Positions 1-8,942 are shown, counted from the first letter of the stretch. The stretch is 64,000 bases of DNA from Acidovorax sp. SUPP3334 (GCF_030159055.1 NZ_BQXQ01000003.1:62001-126000), one strand, 5' to 3'. A program made the numbers and translations. The notes: generated from the sequence alone by a model not told the origin.

Positions 1-208
1 GGAGGCTGCCGCGCTGCTGGCGCCGGTATGGGGGCTGGACGCCGCCGTCATCGAGCAGGCCAACAGCCGCCGCAGCTACAGCGTGCGGCCCGTGGTGCCC
101 GAAGGGCTGGCCGAGCAACAGCGCATCGCCGATGCCTTCTTCGCCGAGAAGCTGATTCCGCGCCGGGTCGATGCCCTGGCCCTTCCCCTGTTCAAGCCCG
201 GAGCGTGA
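1..208 (+). CDS. C-terminal end of aliphatic sulfonate ABC transporter substrate-binding protein (partial)
   Basis: The reading frame enters from the left edge and ends at the TGA at 206-208, giving about 68 residues. The tail resembles the end of SsuA-type periplasmic sulfonate-binding proteins, with features such as VIEQANSRRSYSVRP and AEQQRIADAFFAEKLIP that I recognise from that family. These proteins capture sulfonates in the periplasm and deliver them to the SsuBC transporter. The stop lies three bases before the ATG of the ssuB-like ATPase, so the two are cotranscribed and probably translationally coupled. The N-terminal part and signal peptide lie outside the window, so assignment rests on the tail and the neighbour. 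Confidence 0.75.
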   Translation, partial: EAAALLAPVWGLDAAVIEQANSRRSYSVRPVVPEGLAEQQRIADAFFAEKLIPRRVDALALPLFKPGA

Positions 209-211
209 ACC

Positions 212-1066
212 ATGCCTGAAGCCCGATCTGCTTCCTCTTCCTCCCCTTTTTCCCCTGCGTCCGCGCCGTCCCAGCCGGGCGCTGGCGGCGTGCGCCTGCA
301 GGCCCGCGGGCTCTCAAAGCGGTATGGGCCGCGCGAAGTGCTGCGCAATGCGCACCTGGACATCGAGCCTGGCGAGTTCATCGCCATCGTGGGCCGAAGC
401 GGCTGTGGCAAGAGCACCTTGCTGCGGCTGGTAGCGGGCCTGGAAACCGCCAGTGGCGGCACGCTCACCACCGACGGCAAGGCGGTCGCCGGCCTGCACA
501 ACGACACGCGCATCATGTTCCAGGAGGCCCGCCTGCTGCCCTGGCGCCGGGTGCTCGACAACGTGGCCATCGGCCTGCCCAAGGCGGCCCACGCGCGCGG
601 TCGCGAGGTGCTGGCGCAGGTGGGCCTGGCCGACCGCGAGGGCGAATGGCCGGCCCGGCTGTCGGGCGGCCAACGCCAGCGCGTGGCCCTGGCACGCGCC
701 CTGGTACACCAGCCGCGCCTGCTGCTGCTCGACGAGCCGCTGGGCGCGCTGGATGCGCTCACCCGCATCGAGATGCACCGCCTCATCGAAGGGCTGTGGC
801 AGCGCCACCGCTTCACCGCGCTGCTGGTCACCCACGACGTGCAGGAGGCCGTCGCCCTCGCCGACCGTGTGGTGCTGATCGAGGACGGCCGCATCGCGCT
901 GGACGAGCGCATCGACCTGGCGCGCCCGCGTTCGCAGGGCGACGCCGCCTTCGCCGCCATCGAAAAACGCATTCTCGACCGCGTGCTGCAAAAGCCCGAG
1001 GCCGACCCGCCGGCCGATCCGGCCTGGCCCGGCATTCCCGCGCACGGGCTGCGCTGGGCGGTCTGA
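212..1066 (+). CDS. ssuB: Aliphatic sulfonate ABC transporter ATP-binding protein
   Basis: A 284-residue cytoplasmic ATPase that would power sulfonate import with SsuA and SsuC. Walker [10 protein letters not shown] is at about residues 61-69, the Q-loop is in [11 protein letters not shown] near 101-111, the ABC signature LSGGQRQR near 150, Walker B LLLLDEP near 170-176 and the switch histidine in VTHD near 208. The [10 protein letters not shown] segment is typical of the nitrate/sulfonate/taurine (SsuB/TauB) group. The first 25 residues are a low-complexity Ser/Pro/Ala extension before the fold begins. It follows the substrate-binding gene by three bases and precedes a Mop-domain gene. A taurine or other sulfonate substrate cannot be excluded. 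Confidence 0.9.
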   Translation: MPEARSASSSSPFSPASAPSQPGAGGVRLQARGLSKRYGPREVLRNAHLDIEPGEFIAIVGRSGCGKSTLLRLVAGLETASGGTLTTDGKAVAGLHNDTRIMFQEARLLPWRRVLDNVAIGLPKAAHARGREVLAQVGLADREGEWPARLSGGQRQRVALARALVHQPRLLLLDEPLGALDALTRIEMHRLIEGLWQRHRFTALLVTHDVQEAVALADRVVLIEDGRIALDERIDLARPRSQGDAAFAAIEKRILDRVLQKPEADPPADPAWPGIPAHGLRWAV

Positions 1067-1148
1067 GGCGCCGCGTTTCCGTTGTTCCGTTCGCCTGATC
1101 TTTCGATCCAACCCGTTTTCCGTTCCCGGACTTTTCAAGGAGAAAACC

Positions 1149-1364
1149 ATGTCCATCCAAGCCATCAACGTGCGCAATCAATTCAAGGGCAAAGTGCGCG
1201 AGATCGTCCGCGGCGATGTCGTGTCCGAGGTCGATGTCGAAACGCCCTGGGGCATCGTCACCTCCGTCATCACGACGCGCTCGGTCGATGAGCTGAGCCT
1301 GGTCGTGGGCTCCGACGTCGTGGCGCTGGTCAAATCCACCGAGGTGTCGATCGCCAAGCTGTGA
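1149..1364 (+). CDS. TOBE/Mop domain protein (molybdopterin-binding-like), 71 aa
   Basis: A 71-residue protein consisting of a single Mop/TOBE domain: it opens with the NVRNQFKGKVREI strand, has the central TPWGIVTSVIT segment and ends VALVKSTEVSIAKL. Such small molbindins bind molybdate or other oxyanions, and near-identical small proteins often sit at the end of sulfonate-transport operons. A good Shine-Dalgarno sequence, AAGGAG, lies 7 bases before the ATG, in an 82-base gap after ssuB. The rho-independent terminator at 1447-1469 follows. A role in oxyanion binding or storage is inferred from the family. Confidence 0.85.
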   Translation: MSIQAINVRNQFKGKVREIVRGDVVSEVDVETPWGIVTSVITTRSVDELSLVVGSDVVALVKSTEVSIAKL

Positions 1365-1412
1365 AGAGAGTTGAGGCAAAAAATGGCCCCAGCGCATGAT
1401 TCACTAAGGGGT

Positions 1413-1435
1413 TGTGCTATAAAAATAGTAGCACA
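1413..1435. repeat. Intergenic GCTAT-N7-ATAGC family repeat, copy 1
   Basis: TGTGCTA and TAGCACA form a perfect 7-bp inverted repeat around an A/T-rich centre. The core reads GCTAT-N7-GTAGC, one base off the consensus shared with the other copies in this window. It sits between the Mop gene and the operon terminator. Confidence 0.8.
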
Positions 1436-1446
1436 TTGATTGGAGA

Positions 1447-1469
1447 GGCGGCTTGCGGGCCGCCTTTTT
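1447..1469 (+). terminator. Rho-independent terminator of the ssu operon
   Basis: GGCGGC (1447-1452) pairs with GCCGCC (1459-1464) across a six-base loop, followed by five T residues. It lies 83 bases after the Mop gene stop and fits the end of the ssu operon. Confidence 0.8.
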
Positions 1470-2268
1470 CATGGGCTGTGCGATTTTGGTGGGCGCTTGC
1501 CGTTGCATGCGCGCCCGGCGTTTCCTCCTTCATCCGTGCTCGCGCCGCAGCGCCTCGCCCGTGCGGCGCACCGTCGGCTCTGCGCTGGGCAGCGCGCTGC
1601 TCGTGCGGGCCGCCAGCGGGCGCCAGGGCCTGGCCGCTGCCCTGCGGTACCTGCCGCTGGGTCGGCGCTGGTAGTGCGCGGCGAAGCGGCTGAACCAGGC
1701 CGCTTCGTCCCCACTGCAAACATGCGGGGCGGTACAGGTCGTTCTCAGCACGGTGGCCAGCTCGGTGGCGAAGCGGGACCAAACTGCCGGGTCTGCCGCG
1801 TGGTACCGCCATCCCGCTCGTCGCGGCGCTGGGGCTACCGGGCCGATGACGACCGCATCAAGGGTCGCTGGCGCCTGCCTCTGATGGAGCCGGTCACGGC
1901 CCATTGACCGGAGGGCGAAGGCAACGCGGCCGGCATGCCCGGTGGCGTGGCCGAAGCAGGGCGGCTCGGCTTCGGCCTGCGTTCAGGCCCCGAGCGCCGA
2001 AAGTTTTATTAACGCATGTCAGTTGCGTTATTGGGTCTAGAATCCGGCACTGCAACGCCGTTCGGCTGCAGCAGCGAACAAATTCACCTTCGGCCCTCGC
2101 CATCCCTTTTAAACTGCGGCACCTTTCCCTGTGATCCCCCGTGGCGCTTGGCTGCGGCGGCCGGCGGCTCTGGCATCCGCACGGCTCGCGCGCATGGAGC
2201 CTGCCTTTTCCACCTTCCACGCCGGCTTCGCTTTCAGCGCCCGCTCCCTGTCTTTGTTCCATCCCACC
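1470..2268. other. About 800-bp stretch without a confident gene; possible decayed ORF
   Basis: Three overlapping open frames exist, none convincing. The best is on the minus strand (1530-1904, 124 codons), with a passage (WRYHAADPAVWSRFATELA) that looks more natural than chance, but it has no visible Shine-Dalgarno sequence and no family I recognise; it could be a remnant. The right-hand 260 bases are the promoter and leader of the TonB receptor, including the inverted repeat at 2010-2030. Confidence 0.35.
2010..2030. promoter_or_regulatory. Perfect 7-bp inverted repeat upstream of the TonB receptor operon
   Basis: TAACGCA (2010-2016) and TGCGTTA (2024-2030) are exact reverse complements around a 7-base spacer. 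The right half overlaps a possible -35 (TTGCGT), with TAGAAT as a possible -10 at 2038-2043. A repressor operator of a metal or nutrient regulator is a reasonable inference; the sequence is not a Fur box I recognise. Confidence 0.5.
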
Positions 2269-4476
2269 ATGCGACCGCTTTGCCCCACCGCTTCCCTCTG
2301 GTTGACCCCTTTGCTGGCCCTGTCCGCGCCCGGCGCCATGGCCCAGGAGGGGGGCGGTACTGCTGGTGCCCTGCCCACGGTGGTCGTGAAGGAGCAGGCC
2401 ATGCCGGGCGCGCTGGACCAGCCGGCCGAGGGCGCGTCCCGGCTGGGCCTGTCGGTGCGCGAAACGCCGGCCTCCATCGACGTGGTTTCCCGCCAGGTGC
2501 TGGGCGAACGCGGGCTGCGCACCGTGACCGAAGCGGCCCAGGCCGCCGTGGGCGTGACGGCGGGGGACTTTCCGGCCGAGCCCAGCGCGTTTTCGATGCG
2601 CGGCTTTGCCAACAGCCAGATCAACACGCTCTACAACGGCATCAAGATCGGTCCGCCCAACATGACGTCGCGCGTGATGGACACGGCCAATCTGGAGCGC
2701 ATCGAATTCCTGAAAGGCGCTGCCTCGCTGATGTCGGGCGAGGGCGCGTCGGGCGGAGCGGTGAATTTCGTCACCCGCGCGCCGCACCGCGGCCCGGTGC
2801 AGACCGAGGTCGAAACGGCCGCGGGTTCTTTCGGCGAGCGGCGCCTGCGCCTGGGCTCTGGCGGCACCACCGTCTGGAAAGACCTGGACTACCGGATCGA
2901 CATGAGCGGCTCTGAAAGCGATGGCCCCGTGCAGGCCACCGGCCAGCACAACCGCCATCTGTCCGGTGGGCTGGATTGGCATGTGCAGCCGGGCCTGAAG
3001 TTCTTCGTGGCCGGCGAGATCAAGCGCGACCGCGGCAGCAGCTACTGGGGCACGCCGCTGGTGTCCGCCGCCGCGCCGGGTATCGAGCCCGAAGGCGGCG
3101 TGGTGTCGGGCACCTACACGTCGGGGTTCAACGGCAGCGCGCTCGGTCCGGTCGCCATCGACCGGCGCACGCTGCGCACCAACTACAACGTGCTCGACAA
3201 CCGCAACGAGGCCCGTGAAACCTGGCTGCGCGCAGGCATGGACTGGCGCATCGACAAGGCGTTCACCCTTCGCACGCAGGTCTATCGCTACACCGCCGCA
3301 CGCACCTGGTTCAACAACGAGATCGCCGCGTTCAACGCCGGCACCGGCCTGGTGGACCGCGAGCGCTTCTATGTGGCGCAGGACCAGACATCGGTCGGGC
3401 AAAAGACCGAACTGCAATGGGACGGCCAGATCGCCGGCCGCGACAACCGCTGGGTGGCAGCGCTCGAGTACAGCGACCTGGATTTGACCCGGCCCGGTGC
3501 CGCCAACTTTCCGGGCGACAGCGTGAGCCTGGTGAACCCCGACCGCGGCACCTACGGCCCGCTCACCCGGCAGTGGCAGACGAGCGGCGTGCGCAACACC
3601 GTCCTGGCGCTCGAAGACCGGTTTTCGGTAGCGCCGGGCTGGGCGTTGATCGGCGGGCTGCGGCACGAATCGATCGAGTTGTCTCGCACCTCCACCGACG
3701 CGGCGGGCGCCTCGCGCACGGGCTTTCCCTTCGACAAGACCTGGCACCCGACCACGGGGCGGCTGGGCGTGACCTGGGCGCCGGCGGCGGGCACCACCAT
3801 TTACGGCCAGTACGCCACGGGCGCCGACGTGGCGGCCAACAACCTGTTCCTGCTGCGCGGCACGCAGCCGCTCGACCTGACCCGCACGCGCAATCTGGAG
3901 GCGGGCGTGAAGCAGTCGTTCTGGCAGGACCGCGGCGAATGGACCTTCGCGGTGTACGACAGCCAACGCCGCAACGTCTATGCCGCGCAGGGCGGGCAGT
4001 CGCTGGCGCTGGCAGGATCGCTGCAGTCGCGCGGGGCCGAAGCCTCGCTGGCGCTGCGGCCCGATGCGCACTGGAGCGTGTGGTCCAACCTGGCGCTCAA
4101 TCGCGCACGCTATGAGGACTACGCGCTGGCCGGTGGCGGCTCGCTTTCGGGCAACACCCCGCCCAATGCGCCGCGCGTGGTGGCCAATGCCGGCGTGGGC
4201 TACCGCTTCGTCGCCGGCGTGCCGGTGCAGGTTTCAGCTTCGCTGCGGCACGTGGGCGAGCGGTTCCACAGCGATGCGAACACCGTGCGGCTGTCCGCCT
4301 ACACCGCGCTCGACGCCGCAGTGGCCGTGGATGTGGCGCGTGGCGTGCAGTTGACGCTGCGCGGGCGCAACCTGACCAACCGCGTGTATGCGGCCTGGGC
4401 CGATCCGTTCTACCCCGACCAGATCCTGCTCGGCGCCCCGCGCAGCTTCGAACTCGCTCTTCGCTGGGTGCTGTGA
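2269..4476 (+). CDS. TonB-dependent siderophore/metal-chelate receptor
   Basis: An outer-membrane receptor of 735 residues from the chosen ATG, which is followed at once by a signal peptide ending near GAMAQ; the frame stays open 46 codons upstream but without export features. The plug region carries the RETPASIDVVSRQVL and GFANSQINTLYNGI segments typical of FhuA/FecA-like siderophore receptors, and the C-terminus ends in an aromatic-rich beta strand (ELALRWVL). Its stop is followed one base later by the ATPase gene, so receptor and ABC importer form one operon. The ligand is not evident; ferric siderophore is most likely, while cobalamin or another chelate is possible. No sigma/anti-sigma (FecIR) pair is nearby. 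Confidence 0.88.
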   Translation: MRPLCPTASLWLTPLLALSAPGAMAQEGGGTAGALPTVVVKEQAMPGALDQPAEGASRLGLSVRETPASIDVVSRQVLGERGLRTVTEAAQAAVGVTAGDFPAEPSAFSMRGFANSQINTLYNGIKIGPPNMTSRVMDTANLERIEFLKGAASLMSGEGASGGAVNFVTRAPHRGPVQTEVETAAGSFGERRLRLGSGGTTVWKDLDYRIDMSGSESDGPVQATGQHNRHLSGGLDWHVQPGLKFFVAGEIKRDRGSSYWGTPLVSAAAPGIEPEGGVVSGTYTSGFNGSALGPVAIDRRTLRTNYNVLDNRNEARETWLRAGMDWRIDKAFTLRTQVYRYTAARTWFNNEIAAFNAGTGLVDRERFYVAQDQTSVGQKTELQWDGQIAGRDNRWVAALEYSDLDLTRPGAANFPGDSVSLVNPDRGTYGPLTRQWQTSGVRNTVLALEDRFSVAPGWALIGGLRHESIELSRTSTDAAGASRTGFPFDKTWHPTTGRLGVTWAPAAGTTIYGQYATGADVAANNLFLLRGTQPLDLTRTRNLEAGVKQSFWQDRGEWTFAVYDSQRRNVYAAQGGQSLALAGSLQSRGAEASLALRPDAHWSVWSNLALNRARYEDYALAGGGSLSGNTPPNAPRVVANAGVGYRFVAGVPVQVSASLRHVGERFHSDANTVRLSAYTALDAAVAVDVARGVQLTLRGRNLTNRVYAAWADPFYPDQILLGAPRSFELALRWVL

Positions 4477-4477
4477 C

Positions 4478-5254
4478 ATGCAGGCGCTGCTGCGTGCCGA
4501 AAACCTGGGCTTCAGCACCCCCCTGGGGCGCCAACTGGTGCGCGGTGTGGATGCCTGCGTCGCGCCTGGCGAATGCGTGGCGCTCGTCGGCCCCAATGGC
4601 GCGGGAAAAAGCACGCTGCTGAAACTGCTGAGTGCGCGCGCCGCGCCCACGCAGGGCAGGGTGTGCGTGCTCGGGCACGACCTGACCGAGTGGCCGGCCC
4701 TGGAGCGTGCGCGGCATGTCGCCGTGCTGGCGCAGACCGAAAGCGTGGACCTTGCCTTCAAGGTGCGCGACTACGTGGCACTGGGCCGCCTGCCCCACCA
4801 GGCGCACGCCGGCCGCGACGAGCATGCGCGGGTGGTGGACGAAGCGATGCAGACCTGCGGCGTGGAGGGGTTCGCCCAACGCGCGCTGTCCACATTGTCC
4901 GGAGGAGAGAGGCAAAGGGTCCATCTGGCACGCGCTCTGGCCCAGCAGCCTGCGTTGCTGCTGCTGGACGAGCCCACCAACCACCTCGACCTCGCAGCGC
5001 GGGCTGACCTGCTGGCACTGGTGCGCGGCCTTCGCATCGCCGTGGTCGCCGCGCTGCATGAACTCGGGCTGGTGCCTTCGTTCGCGGACCGGGTGTGGAT
5101 GTTGCAGGCCGGTGCGCTGGTGGCCGATGGCCCGCCCGGCCAGGCCTTGAGCGCCGGGCGCGTGGCCGATGTGTTCGGCATGGAACTCGTGCACACGCAG
5201 CACCCCCGCCATGGCGGAACGCTGTGGTCGTTCGAGCGCGGAGCGGTGGCATGA
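4478..5254 (+). CDS. FecE-type ABC transporter ATP-binding protein
   Basis: A 258-residue ATPase of the iron-siderophore/cobalamin/heme importer family. Walker A GPNGAGKST is near residues 38-46, the signature LSGGERQR near 138 and Walker B LLLLDEPTNHLDL near 158; this TNHLD form is typical of FecE/BtuD/FhuC-like proteins. The ATG at 4478 comes one base after the receptor stop. Its own TGA overlaps the next ATG (ATGA at 5251-5254), indicating translational coupling. Together with the next two genes it makes a complete importer. Confidence 0.9.
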   Translation: MQALLRAENLGFSTPLGRQLVRGVDACVAPGECVALVGPNGAGKSTLLKLLSARAAPTQGRVCVLGHDLTEWPALERARHVAVLAQTESVDLAFKVRDYVALGRLPHQAHAGRDEHARVVDEAMQTCGVEGFAQRALSTLSGGERQRVHLARALAQQPALLLLDEPTNHLDLAARADLLALVRGLRIAVVAALHELGLVPSFADRVWMLQAGALVADGPPGQALSAGRVADVFGMELVHTQHPRHGGTLWSFERGAVA

Positions 5255-6300
5255 ATCGCGGCCTGAATCGCTGCAGGCATCGGACCCTGGCGCGGCGGAC
5301 CGCGCTGGCCCTGGGCCTGGCGTTGGGTGTCGCCATGGGCACGGGCGTGGGCAGCGCACTGGCCCAGGGCGCTGCCGCACCGGGCGCACCGGCCAGTTCG
5401 AGCGCAGCGCCCGGCTTTCCCGTCACGGTGCCCAACTGCGGCGACACGCTGCGCATCGCGGCGCCGCCCCAGCGCATGGTCGTGCACGATCTGAACATGG
5501 TCGAGATGGCGATGGCGCTCGGCCTGCAGCCGTCGATGGTGGGCGTGACCGGCATCACCGGCTGGTACAAGACCGACGCCGCATTCCTGCGCGGGCTGGG
5601 CAATGTTCCAGAGCTGGCGCCCAAGTACCCCACGCTCGAAACCCTGGTGGCGGCCAAGCCGGACCTGTTCTTCGCCGGCTGGTATTACGGCATGCAGCCC
5701 GGCGGCGACGTGACGCCCGCCACGCTGGCACGCCATGGCATTCAGACGCTGGTGCTCACCGAGAGCTGCGCACACGCCCTGGGCGACAAGCCGCGCGCCA
5801 CGATGGATCTGCTGTATGGCGACCTGCTGCGCCTGGGCACCGTGTTCGGCCGGCGTCCCGAGGCCGAGCGGCTCGTCGCCCAATGGCGCGAAAGGGTGCG
5901 TGCTGCGGCCGTGCCTGCGTTGCCCGCGCCGCCGCGCGTGTTCGTCTACGACTCGGGCGAGGACAAGCCGTTCACCGCTGGCCGCGCCGCCATGCCCACT
6001 GCGCTGATCGAGGCCGCCGGCGGGCGCAATGTGCTGGGCGATGTCTCTATGAGTTGGGGCACGTCGGCCTGGGAAACCGTCGCGGCCAGCAATCCGCAGT
6101 TCATCGTGCTGCTGGACTACCAGAACGGCCAGGGCCCAGAGCATTTGCAGCAGATCCTGCAGGCGCACCCTGCGATGCGGCTGACCGACGCCGTGCGCCA
6201 TCGGCGTTTCATCACGCTGCGCTACGCCGAACTCACCCCGGGCCCCGCCAACATCGGCGCGGTCGAAAAGCTCGCCCGTGCGCTGAGGCAATCGCCATGA
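5251..6300 (+). CDS. Periplasmic metal-chelate ABC transporter substrate-binding protein
   Basis: A 349-residue TroA/BtuF-fold protein. Residues 1-38 form a signal peptide (arginine-rich start, hydrophobic core, cleavage near ALAQ). The body has the ERMVVHDLN-like start of the family (here PQRMVVHDLNMVEMAMALGL), a TLETLVAAKPDLFFAG lobe, and AAMPTALIEAAGGRNVLGD typical of helical-backbone iron-siderophore or cobalamin binders. Both ends overlap neighbours by ATGA (5251-5254 and 6297-6300). It would pass the chelate from the TonB receptor to the permease. The ligand is not determined. Confidence 0.87.
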   Translation: MNRGLNRCRHRTLARRTALALGLALGVAMGTGVGSALAQGAAAPGAPASSSAAPGFPVTVPNCGDTLRIAAPPQRMVVHDLNMVEMAMALGLQPSMVGVTGITGWYKTDAAFLRGLGNVPELAPKYPTLETLVAAKPDLFFAGWYYGMQPGGDVTPATLARHGIQTLVLTESCAHALGDKPRATMDLLYGDLLRLGTVFGRRPEAERLVAQWRERVRAAAVPALPAPPRVFVYDSGEDKPFTAGRAAMPTALIEAAGGRNVLGDVSMSWGTSAWETVAASNPQFIVLLDYQNGQGPEHLQQILQAHPAMRLTDAVRHRRFITLRYAELTPGPANIGAVEKLARALRQSP

Positions 6301-7412
6301 AGACCCGGCCGGCGGACCGTGAGACCGCAGCGGCAGGCAGCGCGGCAGGGCCGGTGCTCGTCGATGCGCGTGATTCCGCTGCCGTGCTGCGCGGCGGCGG
6401 CCTGCGCCGGCTTCTTCCGCTGGCTCTGGTGCTGGGCATGCTGCTGCTCGTCATGCTCTCGCTCACTGCTGGCAGCGCGCCGGTGTCGTGGCGCGAAGCC
6501 GCTGCTGCGCTGGCCGGGTCGTGGGCCGGCGATGCGGGCCGTGCGGATTCGAACAGCATGGTGAACGTGATCGTTCTGGACCTGCGGCTTCCGCGCGTGC
6601 TGCTGGCGCTGCTGGTGGGCGCTGCGCTGGCGCTGGTGGGTGGCCTGCTGCAGAGCACCACGCGCAATGACCTGGCCGATCCGTTTCTGTTCGGGCTGTC
6701 TTCAGGCGCATCCACCGGGGCGGTGGCCGTCATCACCTTGACCGGCGACTGGCTGGGCGCGTGGACCCTGCCGGCCGCCACATTCGCGGGGGCCTCGGTC
6801 GCGGCTGGAGCGGTGCTGCTGCTGGTGCGCCGGGCAGGCGGACACGGCCCGGCGCAAACCGTGCTGGCCGGCCTGGCGGTGTCGTTCCTGTTCGGTGCGC
6901 TGACCCATGGGCTGGTCTTCGCGGGGGACCAGCGCGCGGCCCATGCCGTGGTGTTCTGGTCGCTCGGCGGGCTGGGGCTGGCGCGCTGGGACAACCTCTG
7001 GCTGGCCGTCCTGGGACTGCTCGTTCCGGCCGTTTTCGTGTGGCGCAGCCACCGGGCGCTGGACGCCTTGCTGGCCGGCGACGACACGGCCTACAGCCTG
7101 GGCATCGCCCCGGAGCGCCTGCGCACCCGGGCGTTCTTGGTCGCAGCCGTGGCCACGGCGTGCTGCGTGGCACTGGCAGGCGTCATCGGCTTTGTCGGGC
7201 TGATGGTGCCGCATCTGGCACGGCGGCTGACTGGGCCGCTGCATGCGGCTTTTCTGCCGGTGGCAGCGGTGCTGGGCGGTGCGTTGCTGCTCGCCAGCGA
7301 CTTGGTGGCGCGCACGCTGCTGGGCTCGCAGGAGCTGCCGGTGGGCATCGTCACCGCCGGCATCGGGGCCGTCTTCGTGATGGCTTTGCTGAGGCGCTCG
7401 GCGCACGCCTGA
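6297..7412 (+). CDS. FecCD-family ABC transporter permease
   Basis: A 371-residue inner-membrane permease with about nine to ten hydrophobic segments. FecCD hallmarks include RLPRVLLALLVGAALALVGG near residue 100, the DPFLFGLSSGAS segment and GFVGLMVPHLARRL, the coupling-loop region contacting the ATPase. The first 40 residues form a hydrophilic cytoplasmic extension. It is the last gene of the receptor-ATPase-binding protein-permease operon; no terminator is visible after the stop. Confidence 0.9.
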   Translation: MKTRPADRETAAAGSAAGPVLVDARDSAAVLRGGGLRRLLPLALVLGMLLLVMLSLTAGSAPVSWREAAAALAGSWAGDAGRADSNSMVNVIVLDLRLPRVLLALLVGAALALVGGLLQSTTRNDLADPFLFGLSSGASTGAVAVITLTGDWLGAWTLPAATFAGASVAAGAVLLLVRRAGGHGPAQTVLAGLAVSFLFGALTHGLVFAGDQRAAHAVVFWSLGGLGLARWDNLWLAVLGLLVPAVFVWRSHRALDALLAGDDTAYSLGIAPERLRTRAFLVAAVATACCVALAGVIGFVGLMVPHLARRLTGPLHAAFLPVAAVLGGALLLASDLVARTLLGSQELPVGIVTAGIGAVFVMALLRRSAHA

Positions 7413-7461
7413 TCGCAGACCGCCTGCTTATATAGTTTCAACCTTAAGTCATGGAAATATA

Positions 7462-7481
7462 TTCTTTCTGGTTTTAAAGAA
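7462..7481. promoter_or_regulatory. Inverted repeat upstream of cysB-like gene
   Basis: TTCTTT (7462-7467) and AAAGAA (7476-7481) are exact reverse complements 8 bases apart in an A/T-rich stretch between the importer operon and the LysR gene. It could be a regulator site; the only support is symmetry and position. Confidence 0.3.
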
Positions 7482-7545
7482 CGGTTTCTAAGATCGCGGC
7501 AGCTTCCTAAAACAGGTGTGTTCCGTGACCCGACCGCTCTCTATT

Positions 7546-7569
7546 TCCATGTCCATGTCCATGTCCATC
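7546..7569. repeat. Hexanucleotide TCCATG short tandem repeat
   Basis: About four uninterrupted TCCATG units lie in the leader region roughly 85-110 bases upstream of the cysB-like start codon. Unit number could vary by slippage. Confidence 0.7.
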
Positions 7570-7652
7570 GCATCCGCCTTCGCTGTAGATGGCGATGGCG
7601 ATGACGGCTTCGGCATTCCCTTCATTGACGCGCTAATGGCAGGGCGGGGCGC

Positions 7653-8579
7653 ATGAACTTCCAGCAACTGCGCTCGGTGCGAGAGGCCGTGCGGTGCGGC
7701 TTCAACCTGACCGAGGTGGCCGCCATGCTCTACACCTCGCAGCCCGGGGTGAGCCGCCAGATCCGCGAACTCGAAGAAGAACTGGGTCTCGAAATTTTCG
7801 TGCGGGCCGGCAAGCGCCTCACCGGGCTCACGCCGCCCGGTGCCACGCTGCTGCCCATCGTCGAGCGGCTGCTGCTGGAGGCCGAGAACCTCAAGCGGGC
7901 GGGCCTGGATTTCAGCGCCAGCGAAGAAGGGCGCCTGTCGGTGGCCGCCACGCACTCCCAGGCCCGCTATGCGCTGCCCCAGGTGGTGCGCGACTTTCGG
8001 GCGCTGTATCCCCAGGTGTCGCTGCACCTGCACCAGGGCTCGCCCCGCCAGGTGGCCGAAATGCTGCTGTCCGGCGAGGCCGACATCGGCGTGGCCACCG
8101 AAGCGCTGGCCGGTTACGACAGCCTGGTCACGCTGCCGTGCTACCGGTGGTCGCACAGCATCGTGGTGCCCCCGGAGCATCCGCTGCTGGGCCAGACGGA
8201 GCCGGTCACGCTGCAGCAGCTCGCCCGCTTTCCCATCGTCACCTATGAACTGGGCTACACCGGCCGCGCGCACATCGACGAAGCCTTCGCGCGCGAGGGA
8301 ATGAAGCCCGACGTGGTGCTGACGGCCATGGATGCCGACGTGATCAAGACCTATGTGGAACTGGGCATGGGCGTGGGCATCGTCGCATCGATCGCCGTGG
8401 ACCCCGACCGCGACCGCCACCTGCGCATGCTGGACGCGCGCCATCTGTTCGAGGTCAACCTCACCCGCCTTGGGCTGCGGCGCGGCAGCTGGATGCGCGG
8501 GTATGCCTATCGCTTCATCGAGAGCTTCGTGCCGACCCTCACGCGGGACGTGGTGGAAGCCGCCATGAAAGCGGCGTAG
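7653..8579 (+). CDS. cysB: CysB-type LysR transcriptional regulator
   Basis: A 308-residue LysR protein. The helix-turn-helix spans residues 1-60 with the segment YTSQPGVSRQIRELEEEL, and the following EIFVRAGKRLTGLTPPG is characteristic of the CysB/Cbl subgroup rather than general LysR proteins. The effector domain contains the THSQARYALP strand that lines the sulfate/acetylserine pocket in CysB. CysB proteins activate sulfate and sulfonate assimilation, which fits the nearby ssu genes. The ATG at 7653 is chosen because the family starts MNFQQLR at this point. It may correspond to Cbl/SsuR functionally. Confidence 0.88.
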   Translation: MNFQQLRSVREAVRCGFNLTEVAAMLYTSQPGVSRQIRELEEELGLEIFVRAGKRLTGLTPPGATLLPIVERLLLEAENLKRAGLDFSASEEGRLSVAATHSQARYALPQVVRDFRALYPQVSLHLHQGSPRQVAEMLLSGEADIGVATEALAGYDSLVTLPCYRWSHSIVVPPEHPLLGQTEPVTLQQLARFPIVTYELGYTGRAHIDEAFAREGMKPDVVLTAMDADVIKTYVELGMGVGIVASIAVDPDRDRHLRMLDARHLFEVNLTRLGLRRGSWMRGYAYRFIESFVPTLTRDVVEAAMKAA

Positions 8580-8615
8580 AACCTCCCAGGTGTCTGGGCG
8601 CGGGCGCTCGCGCTG

Positions 8616-8942
8616 TCAGGGCGGCGGTGGCTGCGACAGCACCCACTGCGCCAGCGCACGCGATTCGGTCTCGGTGATGCGGCTTTGGCGCGGCATGATG
8701 ACCCGGCCCCACGTTCCCACGCTGCCGTTACGTATCTTGCCGGCCAGCCGCTCGGGTGCTTCGGCGTCGTTGCGGTAGCGCTCGGCGATCTGCGCGAAGC
8801 CCGGACCGACCTGCTTGCGCACCATGCCGTGGCAGGCCATGCAGCCGTGCTCCTTTCCCAGATGCCCTTCCTGCGCTGCTTGGCCAGCGCTGGGGCCGCA
8901 TGCCAGCCAGGCGACCAGCGCACACGCTGCCAGGATGTGCAT
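8616..8942 (-). CDS. Small periplasmic c-type cytochrome
   Basis: From the ATG at 8942 it encodes 108 residues: a signal peptide (cleavage near GQA-AQ), a single heme site CMACH at residues 34-38 and a candidate axial methionine in VIMPRQ near residue 83. This is the class I cytochrome c (c551/c552) layout, and the GHMACHGM-like motif with VGPGFAQIAERY matches small electron shuttles. The frame remains open upstream, with alternative starts at 8993 and 9035; none has a clear Shine-Dalgarno site, so the start is chosen for the signal peptide. It converges with cysB 36 bases away. Confidence 0.8.
   Translation of the reverse strand: MHILAACALVAWLACGPSAGQAAQEGHLGKEHGCMACHGMVRKQVGPGFAQIAERYRNDAEAPERLAGKIRNGSVGTWGRVIMPRQSRITETESRALAQWVLSQPPPP

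Noticed and set aside
1894-4071. 725-codon open frame on the minus strand across the first TonB receptor
   Set aside because: It is antisense to a clear receptor with signal peptide, plug and barrel motifs; the translation is low-complexity His/Arg/Gln sequence typical of reverse frames in high-G+C DNA.
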